Source of the DNA: 2-01-FULL-39-10-A sp964565795
GTDB lineage: Bacteria > Patescibacteriota > Microgenomatia > Levybacterales > UBA12049
Reading direction: 5' to 3'
Assembly (NCBI GenBank): GCA_964565795.1
Contig: CAZMGC010000001.1
Span: forward strand, 4,160-68,159
DNA length: 64,000 nt
How positions within the stretch are numbered: the stretch's first letter is position 1; each line of letters begins with the position of its first letter. This document shows positions 1 to 8,094 of this stretch, piece by piece. A program made the position numbers and the translations under genes. A model generated the notes under the pieces. It was not told the DNA's origin, searched no databases, and saw only the letters and a list, made by a program, of their open reading frames with translations.

Positions 1-1572
1 GATTATAGATATTTAAGACATTTTTTCCCTGCATTTGTTACAGATAGAAATAGTAGAGCAGAGGAAGTAAAATCCCCTGAATATCAGGCGGTTTCAGAAA
101 TAGCTCACGAAGCTCTTCCTATGTCGACTCTTGCAGTTATGTGTATGGACGGGAGAGTAAAGATGATTCATGCCTTCGGATTCTCAGCAGATATTGGGAG
201 CGCTATAAGAGTCCCGGGAGGAATTTTAAAGGATTTTGTTAGAGGACCAGATGGTAAATTAAGACTAGATAAGGGCACAAGTTTTGCAAAGCAGCTAGAT
301 TCAGCCGTATCTAAGAATAGACATTTAGCAGAAGTATTTGATAGTCATTGGGGATGTGCGGCTCAAGGTAAAGAGGAGAAGGCTAGGGGAAAAAAACCAG
401 AAGATGGCGGATTATTCAGTGATGTTTTATATAAGAGAGAAATGGCAGATGCCACTAGATTATATGTAGTTGAAAAACATTTGGACGCAAGACATTTGTC
501 TTTAATTCAAACAACCTTCAATCCAGTTACAGGCTATATGTATATGGGGCTTGAAACAGACGAGGCATTAGCTTTTGCAAGAGAGAGGGCTGGCGCAAGA
601 GCTAAAGAGCATGGAAGAGATCATGCTGTTCCTGTTTATTCTAAAGAAGTAATTAGATCTATGATTGAGGAGGGTTTGGTTGTTTCCACAGGTCAATTAA
701 TTGAGCTACCTGCAGTGCGAGAAGCTTTTGATCAGCACTTCTTTGAAGTTAGTTGGAAAGATGATTATATAACTAGTGCAAAAAAGTTCTGGGAAGGTAT
801 TAACTCCATGAGGGATGTTTTATTTCCAGTCTTGAAAAGAAATTTAGTTTCGATTTATCCAGGTCTACAAAGCATGGATAAAGGTTCTCAGCGCGAGCTT
901 GAAGAAAGAGCCATGCTTTTATTAGCGAATTCGTTTAACGCTTTTCTTCATAATAGAGATCATAATGAAGCGCAATACCTAGATATGTCTGATGAGGATT
1001 ATGAAAAACAGGAGCATTATGAATATGATAGACACAGAGAAGAGGGTGTAAAAATATCCCGTGGTGGTCATCCAGTGTATGATATCGCTATGCTCGTTAT
1101 AAATAGTGAGGATAAAGAAACTATGGCGGCGGATTTGGAATTCGGAAGTGAAATTGTTAGAGAAAATAGACTTTTAGGAAGAATAAAAGATTCTTCGGGG
1201 GTATATGAGACTCCAGAAGATTTTGCAGCTGCTCCAGTTCCAGTTGTTATGCAAGAAATTATTACAGATCCAAGATTAACTGAAAAAGATTGGCAAGCTT
1301 TGGATGAGATTGATTGGACAGGTATTCAAGATTTGCCGTGGGATAAATGGACTTCGAGTGAATTTGCAGAATGGCTTGGAGAAAAAGCAAAACTTCAAAA
1401 TTCAATTAGCACCGCAATTGATAGATTAAGGATAAATATGGCAACCATTTTTGACAGAAATTCACAGTCTTCTGCGCATTTGGTAGATCAATATAAAGTA
1501 GCGCTACCGATCGTTTGTGGCGCTGATAGAGAAACACATGCAGTTATTCCTTTTGTTAAATTAGGCCAATAA
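1..1572 (+). CDS. Beta-carbonic-anhydrase-like protein (5' partial)
   Basis: The frame is open from the first base of the window to the TAA at 1570, so the real start lies upstream; the first ATG in frame is at 121. Just after it is Cys-Met-Asp-Gly-Arg (142-156), and 68 residues after that Cys comes His-Trp-Gly-Cys (346-357). This matches the CxDxR ... HxxC zinc and active-site pattern of beta-class carbonic anhydrases. The remaining ~400 residues are acidic, mostly helical and not recognised. No signal peptide is visible because the N-terminus is missing. It converges on the metalloprotease gene with a 3-base gap. The metal site is seen; carbonic anhydrase activity is inference, and a related fold with another substrate is possible. 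Confidence 0.45.
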   Translation, partial: DYRYLRHFFPAFVTDRNSRAEEVKSPEYQAVSEIAHEALPMSTLAVMCMDGRVKMIHAFGFSADIGSAIRVPGGILKDFVRGPDGKLRLDKGTSFAKQLDSAVSKNRHLAEVFDSHWGCAAQGKEEKARGKKPEDGGLFSDVLYKREMADATRLYVVEKHLDARHLSLIQTTFNPVTGYMYMGLETDEALAFARERAGARAKEHGRDHAVPVYSKEVIRSMIEEGLVVSTGQLIELPAVREAFDQHFFEVSWKDDYITSAKKFWEGINSMRDVLFPVLKRNLVSIYPGLQSMDKGSQRELEERAMLLLANSFNAFLHNRDHNEAQYLDMSDEDYEKQEHYEYDRHREEGVKISRGGHPVYDIAMLVINSEDKETMAADLEFGSEIVRENRLLGRIKDSSGVYETPEDFAAAPVPVVMQEIITDPRLTEKDWQALDEIDWTGIQDLPWDKWTSSEFAEWLGEKAKLQNSISTAIDRLRINMATIFDRNSQSSAHLVDQYKVALPIVCGADRETHAVIPFVKLGQ

Positions 1573-1575
1573 TTA

Positions 1576-4392
1576 TTACTGTTCGCTCTGAACAGATAAT
1601 TCTCGAAGAAATAAGTTGTAATCATCTTGATTTACTCGTCCATCATCTGAAAGGTCTGCGCTAAGTTTTTTTCCTGATTCATTACAATTTTTTGCAGGCG
1701 CTAAATCTGAATAACAGTCTATGATAACTTTGTAATCATCAATAGATAGTTGTCCGTCGTTATTAATATCTCCGGAGACGAGTGTTATCGAATTAACTTG
1801 GATTGTCTTCCCCTTTTCTATAGTTACTATTCCGTCATATTGTTTCTTGAGAAATTTGTCTGATTTAATCTTTAGTAAAAAATTCCCGCTTAAATTTAGT
1901 GAGCTAATATTTACGTTTCCATTAAAATCTCCGCTTGCTGAGTTGTAAATAATTACACCGTTTTGCTTAGCTCTGAGAGAGCCATCAGGGTTATAAAGCT
2001 CAATATATAAATTGCGTGTGATATTTTGTGGAGAAAGATTACCAACTAGATTTGGATTTGTATTATCCCCCCCACGTCCAATTCCATGTAGTTTAATGTT
2101 TGTAAAATTTAGGAGAGTATCAGTGGGTAATGGTGACGGGGTAGGAGTGCCAGTGGGTTTTGGTGTAGGAGTAGGAGAGGGTGTATTTGTAGGTTTTTTT
2201 GTGGGGGTTGGGGTATTTGTTGGTGCTTTTGTTGGTGTAATAATGTTTGATGGTTTAATCGTTGGAGCTTTGGTTAACTGTGGTGTTGGTGTATTCGTGG
2301 GTTTTGGAGTTGGTGTTTTTGTTCCGCCCGCTGGTCCAGTTGAAATTTTAGGAGTGGGTGATACCGATGTTCCTTCAAGAATAATAAATTTAAAGTTCTC
2401 AGTCTTACTCAAAGATCCATTTCTAGCATTTATTTTAATTTTTAATGCCTGCTCGCCACTTGAGGTAGTTCGCGGAGAAGTAACAGTAAATGCTTTTGAT
2501 GCGGATCCCTGTGCATTAACTGAGAGTTTTGAATTCCCAAGATCTGCAGTCCAGCTACTGCTTGGAAGTATTGTCTCAAGACTATATTCAGTTGGTCCAC
2601 AGCCGTTAAGATCATTGTTGTCAATTGTTATTTCATAATTTTTTGTAGATCCGGCTGCGCCACTTCTGGTAAGTGGAGTAACTGAAATGTCTGGATCGCG
2701 CCTAAAACAGGGGAGTTCGCCAATTGTTATAGCAAGAGTTACCTTATTTGAGTCCTTTGCGATTTGTTTAATCCTAATATTATTTTGTTGATCGTAAAGT
2801 TCTTCGCCATTTTTAAGTGCTGCATCATCAAACCAGCCCAAGGTCAAAGCGCTTGACGGATTTCCTCCAGGATTAGTATCAACTAAGAAAGTTTTAAATG
2901 TGTTATTTCTTACAGGAAATTTGTTAGTAGGTCCTACTTTTATCATTGCACCGTTTGTAACTGAAGCTGGAAGATTTTTATCAAATCCCACTGGTTGTCT
3001 AAAATCTATAAAATAAGCATCTCCTATATTTCTTCTTGGTATTCTAATTAATTGAGTATTTGTTGAAGCCTTTGAAGAAGTATATAGATCAACTTGTGTT
3101 GTTCCAATACTATTTACTATTTTTAAATTAGAGTCTGGTATAAATCCTAATTTATATTTATTATGGCCTCCTGTTTGAGGGAAATAGTGGTATTGAAAGC
3201 CCATTATGTCTGAATGGTCACCATATTCACCATCTGTGCACGTGCCATAAAAGTCAATTGATTTACTTCCACAACTTATGGTGTCCGCATGTCCAAGACC
3301 AAGATTATGACCCATTTCGTGAATGAGCGCTGTTGTTCTAGAAATAAGACTTACTTGAAAATAATGGCCGTTTACCATCATCCTTGAAAAATTTCTACTA
3401 GGAGAAGTTTGATTGCCGATGGTAGCTTGTGCGACAAAAGTGCATGGGTTAGAAGCAGTATCAATTGGAGTGGGACCAAGTCTCGGGAAGATGTATGCCC
3501 TGTGCTGATATCCATCTAGATTTTCTCCTCTGGCTTCAACTTTTTTATCTGCATCCTCTGTCGGGTATCTAAGTGCATAAAAAAGAAAATCAGATCTTTT
3601 ACAAAGCTCACTTGCACTCCAGTTAATTTTTACTGGGTCGAAAACTTTTCCTGTAATTTTAATTTTCCCAAAGGAGATGCTTTCATAATATTTCGCTACT
3701 GAATTGCTATCATTAAAAAATCGATTTTGAAGCTCAGTTTTTGTATAGTCCTGGTTATCTTTATCTGAAAAGTTTACGGGAATTATGGCAATTTTATGTT
3801 CTTCTGTGATTTCATCTTGCGCTTGAAGAACATTATCTTTTGATATTTTATATGGAATAAAAGTTCCATCTAATAAATATCCCTTAACTTTGACCTTAGT
3901 GCCAATTTCAATTTTCTTTTTTAGTTTTTTTGAGGGTCTGAAATCATAAGAATTTAACAAATCATCATTATTATTAATTTCAACAAAAATATATTCTTCC
4001 TTTTCGCTTTCCATATCTTTAAGATTTATGTAACCAGTCTTTTCGATTTCTTCTTCGACTGAATTTTTTGTGAGAGTGGGAAGAGTGCGTTTGGTTTCCG
4101 AATCTAAAGCGCTTTCTAGAAACTTCTCTGGGTTGTCTTTAGCAAGTTTTTTCATTTTTTCCTTACGTCTTTGGGAGACAACTGTTTTGTCTGTAGTATT
4201 AGTTTTTTCAAAAAGCTGATTCGTTAATACGTTTGCGTCAGAATCTAAATTCGCCCTTCCTCTTGAGTCTCTAAGATCACTTTGCGAAACCGTGAGTATG
4301 GTTAGGGGAATAGAGGCGAGCACTAGTAACGCTCTAACTAACGAAAGAAATTTTTTGCGCGAAAATCCTTGCTTCCTAAATTTGTCATCCAT
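1576..4392 (-). CDS. Exported M11-like metzincin protease with C-terminal dockerin
   Basis: 938-residue exported protein. Order: N-terminal hydrophobic segment (about 15-35); a lysine-rich prodomain-like region to ~190; a zincin domain with HEMGHNLGLGH at 358-368 followed by a Met-turn-like IMG, as in gametolysin-type (M11) metzincins; a NEW3-like beta domain (~565-675); a Thr/Pro-rich linker; a beta module shared with the two other dockerin proteins here; and two EF-hand-like dockerin segments in the last ~65 residues (DINNDGQLSIDDY and DLSDDGRVNQDDY). All three zinc histidines and the catalytic Glu are present. It starts 4 bases after the upstream cohesin gene, so the two are co-transcribed. 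Inferred role: a surface protease held on the cell by a cohesin. Its target cannot be read from sequence. Confidence 0.85.
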   Translation of the reverse strand: MDDKFRKQGFSRKKFLSLVRALLVLASIPLTILTVSQSDLRDSRGRANLDSDANVLTNQLFEKTNTTDKTVVSQRRKEKMKKLAKDNPEKFLESALDSETKRTLPTLTKNSVEEEIEKTGYINLKDMESEKEEYIFVEINNNDDLLNSYDFRPSKKLKKKIEIGTKVKVKGYLLDGTFIPYKISKDNVLQAQDEITEEHKIAIIPVNFSDKDNQDYTKTELQNRFFNDSNSVAKYYESISFGKIKITGKVFDPVKINWSASELCKRSDFLFYALRYPTEDADKKVEARGENLDGYQHRAYIFPRLGPTPIDTASNPCTFVAQATIGNQTSPSRNFSRMMVNGHYFQVSLISRTTALIHEMGHNLGLGHADTISCGSKSIDFYGTCTDGEYGDHSDIMGFQYHYFPQTGGHNKYKLGFIPDSNLKIVNSIGTTQVDLYTSSKASTNTQLIRIPRRNIGDAYFIDFRQPVGFDKNLPASVTNGAMIKVGPTNKFPVRNNTFKTFLVDTNPGGNPSSALTLGWFDDAALKNGEELYDQQNNIRIKQIAKDSNKVTLAITIGELPCFRRDPDISVTPLTRSGAAGSTKNYEITIDNNDLNGCGPTEYSLETILPSSSWTADLGNSKLSVNAQGSASKAFTVTSPRTTSSGEQALKIKINARNGSLSKTENFKFIILEGTSVSPTPKISTGPAGGTKTPTPKPTNTPTPQLTKAPTIKPSNIITPTKAPTNTPTPTKKPTNTPSPTPTPKPTGTPTPSPLPTDTLLNFTNIKLHGIGRGGDNTNPNLVGNLSPQNITRNLYIELYNPDGSLRAKQNGVIIYNSASGDFNGNVNISSLNLSGNFLLKIKSDKFLKKQYDGIVTIEKGKTIQVNSITLVSGDINNDGQLSIDDYKVIIDCYSDLAPAKNCNESGKKLSADLSDDGRVNQDDYNLFLRELSVQSEQ
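2110..2335 (-). repeat. Thr/Pro-rich linker repeat in the metalloprotease
   Basis: Imperfect iterations of TPTPKPT-like units separate the NEW3-like domain from the dockerin end of the metalloprotease. This is an extended, probably flexible and possibly O-glycosylated spacer. Shorter Thr/Pro linkers occupy the same place in the 5052-7454 protein. The opposite strand gives a long Gly/Val-rich false reading frame. Confidence 0.8.
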
Positions 4393-4396
4393 TTAC

Positions 4397-5014
4397 TTAA
4401 TTGGAAACCTGAGGAGTAATTTGTGCTCCAGATCCGGATGCCGGTGTTACGTCAATTACAGCAGAAGCGGTTTCTCTAAGAAGAGACTGCGTATGAGAAG
4501 TTGTGGAGACTTGAGATTGTGGTAAGAAATTAAGAGTTGTGGGCTCAATGCCAACTTTATTAAAGTTAATTTTGGCAATTACTCCCTCACCTTTAACCAT
4601 TTTATCTCCTGGTTTTATTGCGATTGCGTATCTTATGACTCCAGTCGATGTATCAATTGTTTTTATAAGAATAGCTGGCTGATTNNNNNNNNNNNGGGTT
4701 ATATCGACATTTGTTAATGCTTTTGGATCAAATGATAATTCGATTTGCGCTCCGCTTATTTCGTCCCCGTTTGTATTTATGATGACATCGGTTTCATATT
4801 TTCCATTTGCCAACTGCCTTATGTCTTCAGAAACTGCTAGGGAAGTGTGAGCGAAATCAACCTTTACTTCTTTTGGAGTTGACTTTAGAGGGGAAAAACT
4901 TTTTGAGGTTAGACTTACTACTAAAAGAACGACAGTTAAAATTACAAGTCCAGCAACAAGAAGCCAAGTTTTATTTAATCCATTTTTCTTAGCGCTGTTC
5001 AAATTTTCTTCCAT
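4397..5014 (-). CDS. Membrane-anchored cohesin-domain protein 1
   Basis: 205-residue protein with a short charged cytoplasmic tail, one membrane helix (~15-35) and a single extracellular beta domain (~50-190). The domain has cohesin hallmarks: an N-terminal strand leading to YETDVIINTNG, then GAQIELSFDPKALTNVDI, and later GVIAKINF. It is clearly paralogous to the protein at 7524-8093. It lies between two dockerin-bearing genes and 4 bases before the protease, which argues that it is a membrane receptor for their dockerins. An 11-base run of N (4685-4695) interrupts the domain; flanking bases give Pro just before and Asn-Gln just after, so the frame is probably intact. Binding specificity is inference. 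Confidence 0.75.
   Translation of the reverse strand: MEENLNSAKKNGLNKTWLLVAGLVILTVVLLVVSLTSKSFSPLKSTPKEVKVDFAHTSLAVSEDIRQLANGKYETDVIINTNGDEISGAQIELSFDPKALTNVDITXXXXNQPAILIKTIDTSTGVIRYAIAIKPGDKMVKGEGVIAKINFNKVGIEPTTLNFLPQSQVSTTSHTQSLLRETASAVIDVTPASGSGAQITPQVSN
4685..4695. other. Assembly gap inside cohesin 1
   Basis: Eleven N bases. The paralogous cohesin has Pro-Gly-Asn-Phe-Leu-Ser at this point while only about four codons fit here, so the true gap length may differ from 11 even though the frame is kept on both sides. Confidence 0.95.
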
Positions 5015-5020
5015 AGTTAA

Positions 5021-5049
5021 TTATTAGTTTTGTACCCGCCTAATGTCAA
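5021..5049 (-). promoter_or_regulatory. Promoter of cohesin 1 / metalloprotease unit
   Basis: On the minus strand TTGACA (5049-5044), a 17-base spacer and TAATAA (5026-5021), ending 6 bases before the ATG at 5014. This implies an almost leaderless transcript. Confidence 0.6.
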
Positions 5050-5051
5050 TC

Positions 5052-7454
5052 TTAATCAGGTAAGATTACGCCTTGCTGATTAGCAAATTCTTTAAGGAAA
5101 AGTGTGTAATCATCTTCATTTACGATTCCATTGTCATCTAAATCTGAATAAGATGCATTATTTGGGTTTTGATCGCAAGCTGAAGTGTCCTGAGAATAAA
5201 TAGAGCAGGAGAGAAGTACATTGTAATCCATTAGATCGATTCTATTTTCAGAAAGATCTACGTTATTTACATTTCCTGTAACTAAATAAAAGTTTTGAGA
5301 ATTAAGATTTAATGTCTGACCCTTAGAGATTAAGACTGATCCGGGATATTGACCATATAGATATCTTGGACCTTGAATATAGACATTAAAGTTTCCTCTA
5401 TCAAGTTCGGACAAGAATGGAATCTCTAGCTGGGATTCAAATTTTTCCGATGATGGGCTGTATGTAAATGTGTGTTCAGAATATTCAGCGAATTTTGTGT
5501 TATCGCTGGTATTGTAAAGTTTGATCGTTAAATTTCTATTTTTGTGATCAGGATTTTTATTTCCTCCGATTGGAATTCTAGGGGTTGTTCCAATTCCGTC
5601 AATTCCAAGCGTTAAATTCATAAAAGTTCTACCGAAGGTCATGGTAGGGGTTGGGGTTATTTGAGTTGGAGTAGGTGTAATTGTGAATGTTGGCGTGGGA
5701 GAATCACCAATAACATAATATATTTGTCTAGAGCTAAGAAGCTGACCGTTAGATGATTTTAAATTTACTGTAATTCTATTTGTACTTGGTTGTGGAGCAT
5801 CAGCGGGAGCTTTAACCCTGACGTTTGTGATTTCTCTTGCGCCCGGCGACAGTTGAAAAGAATTTTTACCGAAGAATGCAGTCCATTGACCAGCAGGCAG
5901 TTCTGCTGAAAGGTTAAAGGTTCTTGCCTGACAAGAGCCAGAATCCGAGTTTGTTACTTCGATTCTGTAATCCGCTTCTTCTCCTGGATCAGCATTAATT
6001 GAATTAGGTGTTACGCCAAAATTTGGAGTGCGTGTTACGCATTTAGGAGTTGGTGTAGGCGTTGGTTCATCAGCGACCACATTATAAATGGCGTTGTAAG
6101 TTTTTGGTGCGCCTCCTGGTCTTTGTGAAGATACAGTAATTGTTTTAGGCCCGTTTGGAGCGCTTGGTGGAGAAGTAACTCTTAGTTTAGTAGTAGTGCT
6201 TTGTCCTGATGCAATAGATAAAGAGGTTTTATCAAATTTATAAGTCCAGGAATTATTTGTATTATTTAAGATAGAAGCAGATAAATTAAATGTTGTTTCG
6301 GCGCAATTTTTATTGTTATTACCAATTTTAACTGTGTAAACGACTTCTTCTCCTGGTTTTCCAATCCCATTTCCATTATCTGGGGTAACTGTGATTGATT
6401 CAGGATTCTGTTCACATTTTGGTTCAGGAGTTGGGGGGATCTGAGCATTTCCAAAATTTTTATTAGTTTGAGTATTTCCATTTGAAAGAGCTATAGAGTA
6501 AGAAGCGTTATTTAATGGTAGGGTTTGTTGCCATCCTGTTTTTATGGTTTGTTTAACCGTATATGATCCGTCGCAAAGGTCCGTGAATGAATAAGCACCA
6601 TTGGTGTCGGACGTATCAGCTTTTTTGGTTCCTCCAGGAAGAGTGAGTTCTACATTCCAACCTGATAAATTTTGTTCTCCGGAATCAAGCGTTGCATTTT
6701 TATTCAAGTCATTAAATACCACTCCGCTAATAGTTCCTTTTGCAATGATTTGAGAAATTTTGTCATAAATTGTATTAAGATCATCACTTGTTGGGCTTGC
6801 ATAATATCTGCCACCGGTTACACTTGCCATCTTTTTTAAGAAGTCCGCATTAATCTGATCGCCAACTCCAATTGTAAATATAATAGTTCCCTGGGTTTGA
6901 TGTGCATTTTTAGCCTCAGCAATAGCTTTATTTTCTGCTACTGTCGTATTCACTTTATCTGGGCTACCTTGAATCACATTTGCTTTTCCATCTGTAAGTA
7001 GGATTATTACTTTTTTAGTGTTTGTTCTTCCGTTTTGTTTTAGATTAATAAAGCCTTTATAAATTCCACACTCGATGCATGTTTCGCCCTCAGGTGTGAG
7101 AGAGCCAATTTCTGTTTTTGCGGATTCCCAGTTGTTAGTAAGGGTTCTATCAATTGTTCCTAGATTAGCATAAGAAGAGACTCCAACTCTGTTTCTGGAA
7201 TCTTTCGCTAATATATCTACGAATCTTCTAGCCGCTGATTTGGCTTTAGACATTTTTGTACCTGTTGTACCTGAAATTGTATTTTTCATGCTTCCAGAGC
7301 GATCTAGGACAAGCACAACGTCACTTGGAGAATTTCCACACGTGGCAGCTGGATTAACTTGAGCTGAAGCTTCATTTTTTTTAAATTGATAGAAAATACC
7401 AGCAATTAAAAAAATTATTGAGAGAAGAAAAAACTTTGCGAGCTTGGATTTCAT
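5052..7454 (-). CDS. Exported von Willebrand A protein with dockerin
   Basis: 800 residues. A signal peptide or anchor (about 7-24) is followed by a vWA domain (~44-225) with an intact MIDAS motif D51-x-S-x-S. Next come an SdrD-type B domain (~240-325, with DLNKNATLDSGEQ), two NEW3-like beta domains (~345-580), a Thr/Pro linker, the beta module shared by all three dockerin proteins (starting near LTLGIDGIG), and a dockerin (~728-800) with two calcium-loop motifs (DLSENRIDLMDY and DLDDNGIVNEDDY). A vWA-MIDAS domain usually binds a protein ligand through a metal, so an adhesion or structural role is likely. It has its own promoter and sits between the two cohesin genes. No sortase motif is seen, consistent with cohesin rather than covalent anchoring. 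Confidence 0.85.
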   Translation of the reverse strand: MKSKLAKFFLLSIIFLIAGIFYQFKKNEASAQVNPAATCGNSPSDVVLVLDRSGSMKNTISGTTGTKMSKAKSAARRFVDILAKDSRNRVGVSSYANLGTIDRTLTNNWESAKTEIGSLTPEGETCIECGIYKGFINLKQNGRTNTKKVIILLTDGKANVIQGSPDKVNTTVAENKAIAEAKNAHQTQGTIIFTIGVGDQINADFLKKMASVTGGRYYASPTSDDLNTIYDKISQIIAKGTISGVVFNDLNKNATLDSGEQNLSGWNVELTLPGGTKKADTSDTNGAYSFTDLCDGSYTVKQTIKTGWQQTLPLNNASYSIALSNGNTQTNKNFGNAQIPPTPEPKCEQNPESITVTPDNGNGIGKPGEEVVYTVKIGNNNKNCAETTFNLSASILNNTNNSWTYKFDKTSLSIASGQSTTTKLRVTSPPSAPNGPKTITVSSQRPGGAPKTYNAIYNVVADEPTPTPTPKCVTRTPNFGVTPNSINADPGEEADYRIEVTNSDSGSCQARTFNLSAELPAGQWTAFFGKNSFQLSPGAREITNVRVKAPADAPQPSTNRITVNLKSSNGQLLSSRQIYYVIGDSPTPTFTITPTPTQITPTPTMTFGRTFMNLTLGIDGIGTTPRIPIGGNKNPDHKNRNLTIKLYNTSDNTKFAEYSEHTFTYSPSSEKFESQLEIPFLSELDRGNFNVYIQGPRYLYGQYPGSVLISKGQTLNLNSQNFYLVTGNVNNVDLSENRIDLMDYNVLLSCSIYSQDTSACDQNPNNASYSDLDDNGIVNEDDYTLFLKEFANQQGVILPD

Positions 7455-7471
7455 ATAAAAGCGCTATTCTC

Positions 7472-7500
7472 AGATTATTATAGTACGTTTCCCATGTCAA
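7472..7500 (-). promoter_or_regulatory. Promoter of the vWA-dockerin gene
   Basis: Minus-strand TTGACA (7500-7495), 17-base spacer, TAATCT (7477-7472), then 17 bases to the ATG. The 16-mer TACTATAATAATCTGA covering the -10 region is identical to that upstream of the 8095-11511 gene. Confidence 0.6.
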
Positions 7501-7523
7501 GACTACTGAGAGTTTATAAAAGT

Positions 7524-8093
7524 TTATGGGATATCAGCGGAGATTGTTTCTTTAAGGATCGATTGATTAAGTCCAGTTGTTGAGACCTGGGAAGTAGGCA
7601 GGAATCCTATGTTTGTAGGCTCTTGACTCGTTTTAGTAAAACTTAAAGTAGCTATAACACCTGTTCCATCTATTGTTTCGTCTCCTGGTTTTATGGCTAT
7701 TATATATCTTATTACTCCGTTAGTTGTGTCGATAGTTTTAGTTAATACAGTTGGGTTGCTAAGGAAATTTCCAGGAGTAATGTCTACGTTAGTCAAAAGT
7801 GTAGGTTCAAAAGCTAGTTCTATTTGTGCTCCACTAATTTTGTTCCCATTTGTGTTAATTACGATATCGGTTTCGTATGTGGATTCACTCGTGCTTCTAA
7901 TATCTTCTGAGACGGAAAGAGAAGTGTTAGCTTCTGCAATCTGTTGATTATTCCCATTTTTGGAAATAAGATTTAGTCCCTTGGAGGAAAGTAAAATAAT
8001 TATTGGAGCAGCAATTAAAATTATTAATCCGGCGACCAAAAGCCACTTTTTATTAGATTCATTTCTTATTGTATTTGTAGAATTTTTTTCCAT
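7524..8093 (-). CDS. Membrane-anchored cohesin-domain protein 2
   Basis: 189 residues: a polar cytoplasmic tail, one membrane helix (~17-36), then a cohesin-like domain (~55-189) with SLSVSEDI, YETDIVINTNG, GAQIELAFEP and GVIATLSF blocks. It is paralogous to the cohesin at 4397-5014 and confirms that fold where the latter has an assembly gap. Its ATG lies 1 base after the stop of the 1138-residue dockerin gene, so the pair is probably translated from one message. It is inferred to be the membrane receptor for one or more of the dockerins in this locus. The C-terminus stops at the domain end with no catalytic part. Confidence 0.75.
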   Translation of the reverse strand: MEKNSTNTIRNESNKKWLLVAGLIILIAAPIIILLSSKGLNLISKNGNNQQIAEANTSLSVSEDIRSTSESTYETDIVINTNGNKISGAQIELAFEPTLLTNVDITPGNFLSNPTVLTKTIDTTNGVIRYIIAIKPGDETIDGTGVIATLSFTKTSQEPTNIGFLPTSQVSTTGLNQSILKETISADIP

Positions 8094-8094
8094 A

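Noticed and set aside
1580..1596. CTGTTC/GAACAG hairpin as terminator of the dockerin locus
   Set aside because: The stem overlaps the stop codon of the metalloprotease and lacks a T-run; too weak to list as a terminator.
2012..2638. Long plus-strand open frame rich in Gly and Val
   Set aside because: It is the complement of the Thr/Pro-rich linker and NEW3 region of the metalloprotease; low complexity and no start signal.
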